Under the pieces are notes generated by a model. It worked only from the letters and a program-made list of their open reading frames with translations, was not told the DNA's origin and did not search any database. From Modestobacter sp. (GTDB lineage Bacteria > Actinomycetota > Actinomycetes > Mycobacteriales > Geodermatophilaceae): a DNA stretch of 5,451 nt. Numbering within the stretch: position 1 is the stretch's first letter; the number at the start of each line of letters is the position of its first letter. The stretch is from the NCBI GenBank assembly GCA_025966175.1, contig JAOPVN010000176.1:1-5451 (forward strand). Reading direction: 5' to 3'. Shown here one piece after another: positions 3,957 to 5,451 of the stretch. A program made the position numbers and the translations under genes.

Positions 3957-5451
3957 CGCGAGACCCCCGTGATCCGCTCGGCGGCGAGCCGCCCGCTGAT
4001 CACCACCATCGGAACGCCGACCCCCGGCTGCACCGAGGAGCCGGCCAGCACCACGTTCTCCGGCCCGTGGCGGGGCAGCGTCGGGGGACGGAACGGGCCG
4101 GTCTGCCCGAAGGTGTGCGCCAGCGCGAACGGGGTGCCCGCGGCCATGCCCTGGGCGGCCCAGTCCGCCGGCGTCACCAGCTCCGCCACCTCGACGGCGT
4201 CGCCCAGTCCGGTCCAGCCGCGGGCCTCGAGCGTGCCCAGCAGCTCCTCGCGGTAGCGCGGCGCCAGGGCCGGCCAGTCCAGGTCGGGGTTGCCGCCGCT
4301 GCGCCGGTCCAGGTTCGGCGTCGGGGCGACGACGCTGAGCACCTGACCCCCCGCGGGGGCCAGCGAGCGGTCGGTCACCGACGGCATGCTGACCAGCAGG
4401 CTCGGGTCGCTCATGATCCTTCCCCGCCGGCCCCCGCCGTGCCGGCCGTCGCGGGTGAGCTCGGCGAAGACCTGCTCCCAGGCCGCGCCGAAGCTGATCG
4501 TGTGGTGCGCCTGGCCGGGCAGCTCGGCGCGCACGCCCAGGTGCAGCGCCACGCAGGACGGCGAGTACACCGGGCGCCGCGGGCCGCGCAGCCCGGGGAC
4601 CAGCCGGTGCGGGGCGTCGGCGGTGACGACGACGACGTCGGCGGGCAGCCGCTCGCCGTCCGCGAGGAGGACGCCGGTGACCCGGCCGCTCGCCAGCTCC
4701 AGCTCGGCGACCTCGGTGTCCCAGCGGAACTGCACACCGGCGTCCGCGGCCGCGGCGGCCATCGCCCGGGGGACGGCGCCGATCCCGCCGACCGGGTGCC
4801 ACACACCCGCCCCGATGTCGAGCTGGGCGATCACGGCGTAGGCGGCGATCGCGCGGAACGGCGACACCCCCGCGTAGAGCGCCTGGAAGCTGAACAGCCG
4901 GCGCAGCCGCTCGTCGCCGAAGAACCCGGCGACGTGCGAGGAGAGCCGGCGGAACCCGCCGCGGCGCACCAGCGCCAGCAGCTCGGGGCCGAGGAGGTCC
5001 AGGGGCGAGTCCAGGTTGCGGTCGATGAAGGTGCGCAGCTGCAGCCGGTAGAGCTCGGCGAGGTCGTCGAGGTACCGGTGCAGGGCGGCGGCCTCACCCG
5101 GCCCGCACAGCCGCTCGACCTCGGCGGCGAAGGCGGCCCGGTCGGCGTGCACGTCCAGGTGCGAACCGTCCGCGAACCGGGCGCGGTAGGTGGTGTCGAG
5201 GGGGAGGAGGGTGAGCCGGTCCGCCATCCGCTCGCCGACGGCGGCGAAGGTGTCGGCGATCAGCTCGGGTGCGGTGAAGACCGACGGGCCGGTGTCCAGC
5301 GTGTAGCCGCCGCGGGTGAGCACACCCGCCCGCCCGCCCGGGCCCGGGTCGCGCTCGACGACCGTGACCTCGCGCCCGGCCCCGCGCAGCCGCAGCGCCG
5401 CGGACAACCCGGCCAGCCCGGCGCCGATGACGACGACCCGGTCCGTGCGGC
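3953..5451 (-). CDS. crtI: Phytoene desaturase CrtI (start just beyond right edge)
   Basis: FAD-dependent bacterial-type phytoene desaturase, which introduces double bases-pair-conjugated unsaturation, converting phytoene stepwise to lycopene (or neurosporene). About 498 codons are visible, close to full family length. The first visible residues are RTDRVVVIGAGLAGL, giving the Rossmann GxGxxG (visible residues 9-14), then ERDPGPGGRAG (32-42) and DTGPSVF. The C-terminus has HTFGQTGPFRPPTLP and GSSVQPGVGVPM (470-481), the flavin-binding signature of the CrtI family. TTG at 5407 is in frame but falls after GxGxxG and would remove the dinucleotide fold, so the true start must lie beyond 5451; the codon cut by the edge cannot itself be ATG or GTG. 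The gene couples to crtB by a GTGA overlap and its promoter is outside the window. The number of desaturation steps cannot be read from sequence. Related 4,4'-diapophytoene desaturases are less likely next to this CrtB. Confidence 0.94.
   Translation of the reverse strand, partial: RTDRVVVIGAGLAGLSAALRLRGAGREVTVVERDPGPGGRAGVLTRGGYTLDTGPSVFTAPELIADTFAAVGERMADRLTLLPLDTTYRARFADGSHLDVHADRAAFAAEVERLCGPGEAAALHRYLDDLAELYRLQLRTFIDRNLDSPLDLLGPELLALVRRGGFRRLSSHVAGFFGDERLRRLFSFQALYAGVSPFRAIAAYAVIAQLDIGAGVWHPVGGIGAVPRAMAAAAADAGVQFRWDTEVAELELASGRVTGVLLADGERLPADVVVVTADAPHRLVPGLRGPRRPVYSPSCVALHLGVRAELPGQAHHTISFGAAWEQVFAELTRDGRHGGGRRGRIMSDPSLLVSMPSVTDRSLAPAGGQVLSVVAPTPNLDRRSGGNPDLDWPALAPRYREELLGTLEARGWTGLGDAVEVAELVTPADWAAQGMAAGTPFALAHTFGQTGPFRPPTLPRHGPENVVLAGSSVQPGVGVPMVVISGRLAAERITGVSR

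Noticed and set aside
3327..4256. Plus-strand open frame of about 309 codons opposite crtB and crtI
   Set aside because: No recognisable domain and composition typical of a complementary-strand shadow.
3957..4802. N-terminal extension of the crtB reading frame upstream of the GTG at 3956
   Set aside because: The frame is open but the translated sequence is low-complexity and antithetic to crtI coding; phytoene synthase homology starts just after 3956.
5405..5407. TTG start for crtI at 5407
   Set aside because: The in-frame codons upstream to the window edge encode the conserved Rossmann GxGxxG, so the true start must be further right.
1..5451. CRISPR array, defence system, prophage or transposon
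   Set aside because: No regularly spaced repeats, transposase, integrase or tRNA seen; all of the window except 711-891 and short junctions is accounted for by housekeeping-like or carotenoid genes.

Overview
The window is very GC-rich, with strong G/C bias at third codon positions. Its gene content is typical of a high-GC actinobacterium: a PknL-type Ser/Thr kinase, an Rv2175c-like winged-helix protein, and a split lycopene cyclase CrtYc/CrtYd. I cannot name the genus from sequence alone; a Geodermatophilaceae-like or related actinobacterium would fit. No RNA gene, CRISPR array, insertion sequence or tRNA was seen.

Layout, left to right. (1) Positions 1-710, minus strand: N-terminal kinase domain of a PknL-like membrane Ser/Thr kinase, cut by the left edge. 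(2) 711-891: a 181-bp non-coding gap with a candidate leaderless promoter for the kinase, an 8-bp inverted repeat near its -35 region, and a hairpin that could end the next transcript. (3) 892-2049, minus: an FMN-dependent alpha-hydroxy-acid oxidase. (4) 2046-2066: a perfect 9-bp inverted repeat that contains the start codons of two divergent genes. (5) 2063-2386, plus: the Rv2175c-like DNA-binding protein. (6) 2397-2798 and 2815-3162, plus: crtYc and crtYd. (7) 3021-3956 and 3953-5451, minus: crtB and crtI, convergent with crtYd and overlapping its 3' end by 142 bp; crtI runs off the right edge.

How it works together. CrtB makes phytoene from two geranylgeranyl diphosphates, CrtI desaturates it to lycopene, and membrane-bound CrtYc plus CrtYd cyclise lycopene ends. 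The window therefore holds the core of a carotenoid pathway; a GGPP synthase and any tailoring genes would lie outside. The regulator-like gene is 10 bp upstream of crtYc, so it is probably cotranscribed with the cyclase. In Mycobacterium tuberculosis the Rv2175c protein is a DNA-binding substrate of PknL, and a polyprenyl synthase gene lies close by. Finding the same kinase/regulator pair here next to carotenoid genes suggests, as inference only, a link between kinase signalling and isoprenoid or carotenoid output.

The enzymes themselves are ordinary. The points most worth a second look are the symmetric start-codon palindrome at 2046-2066, the regulator-cyclase operon beside the kinase, and the deep convergent overlap of crtYd and crtB.
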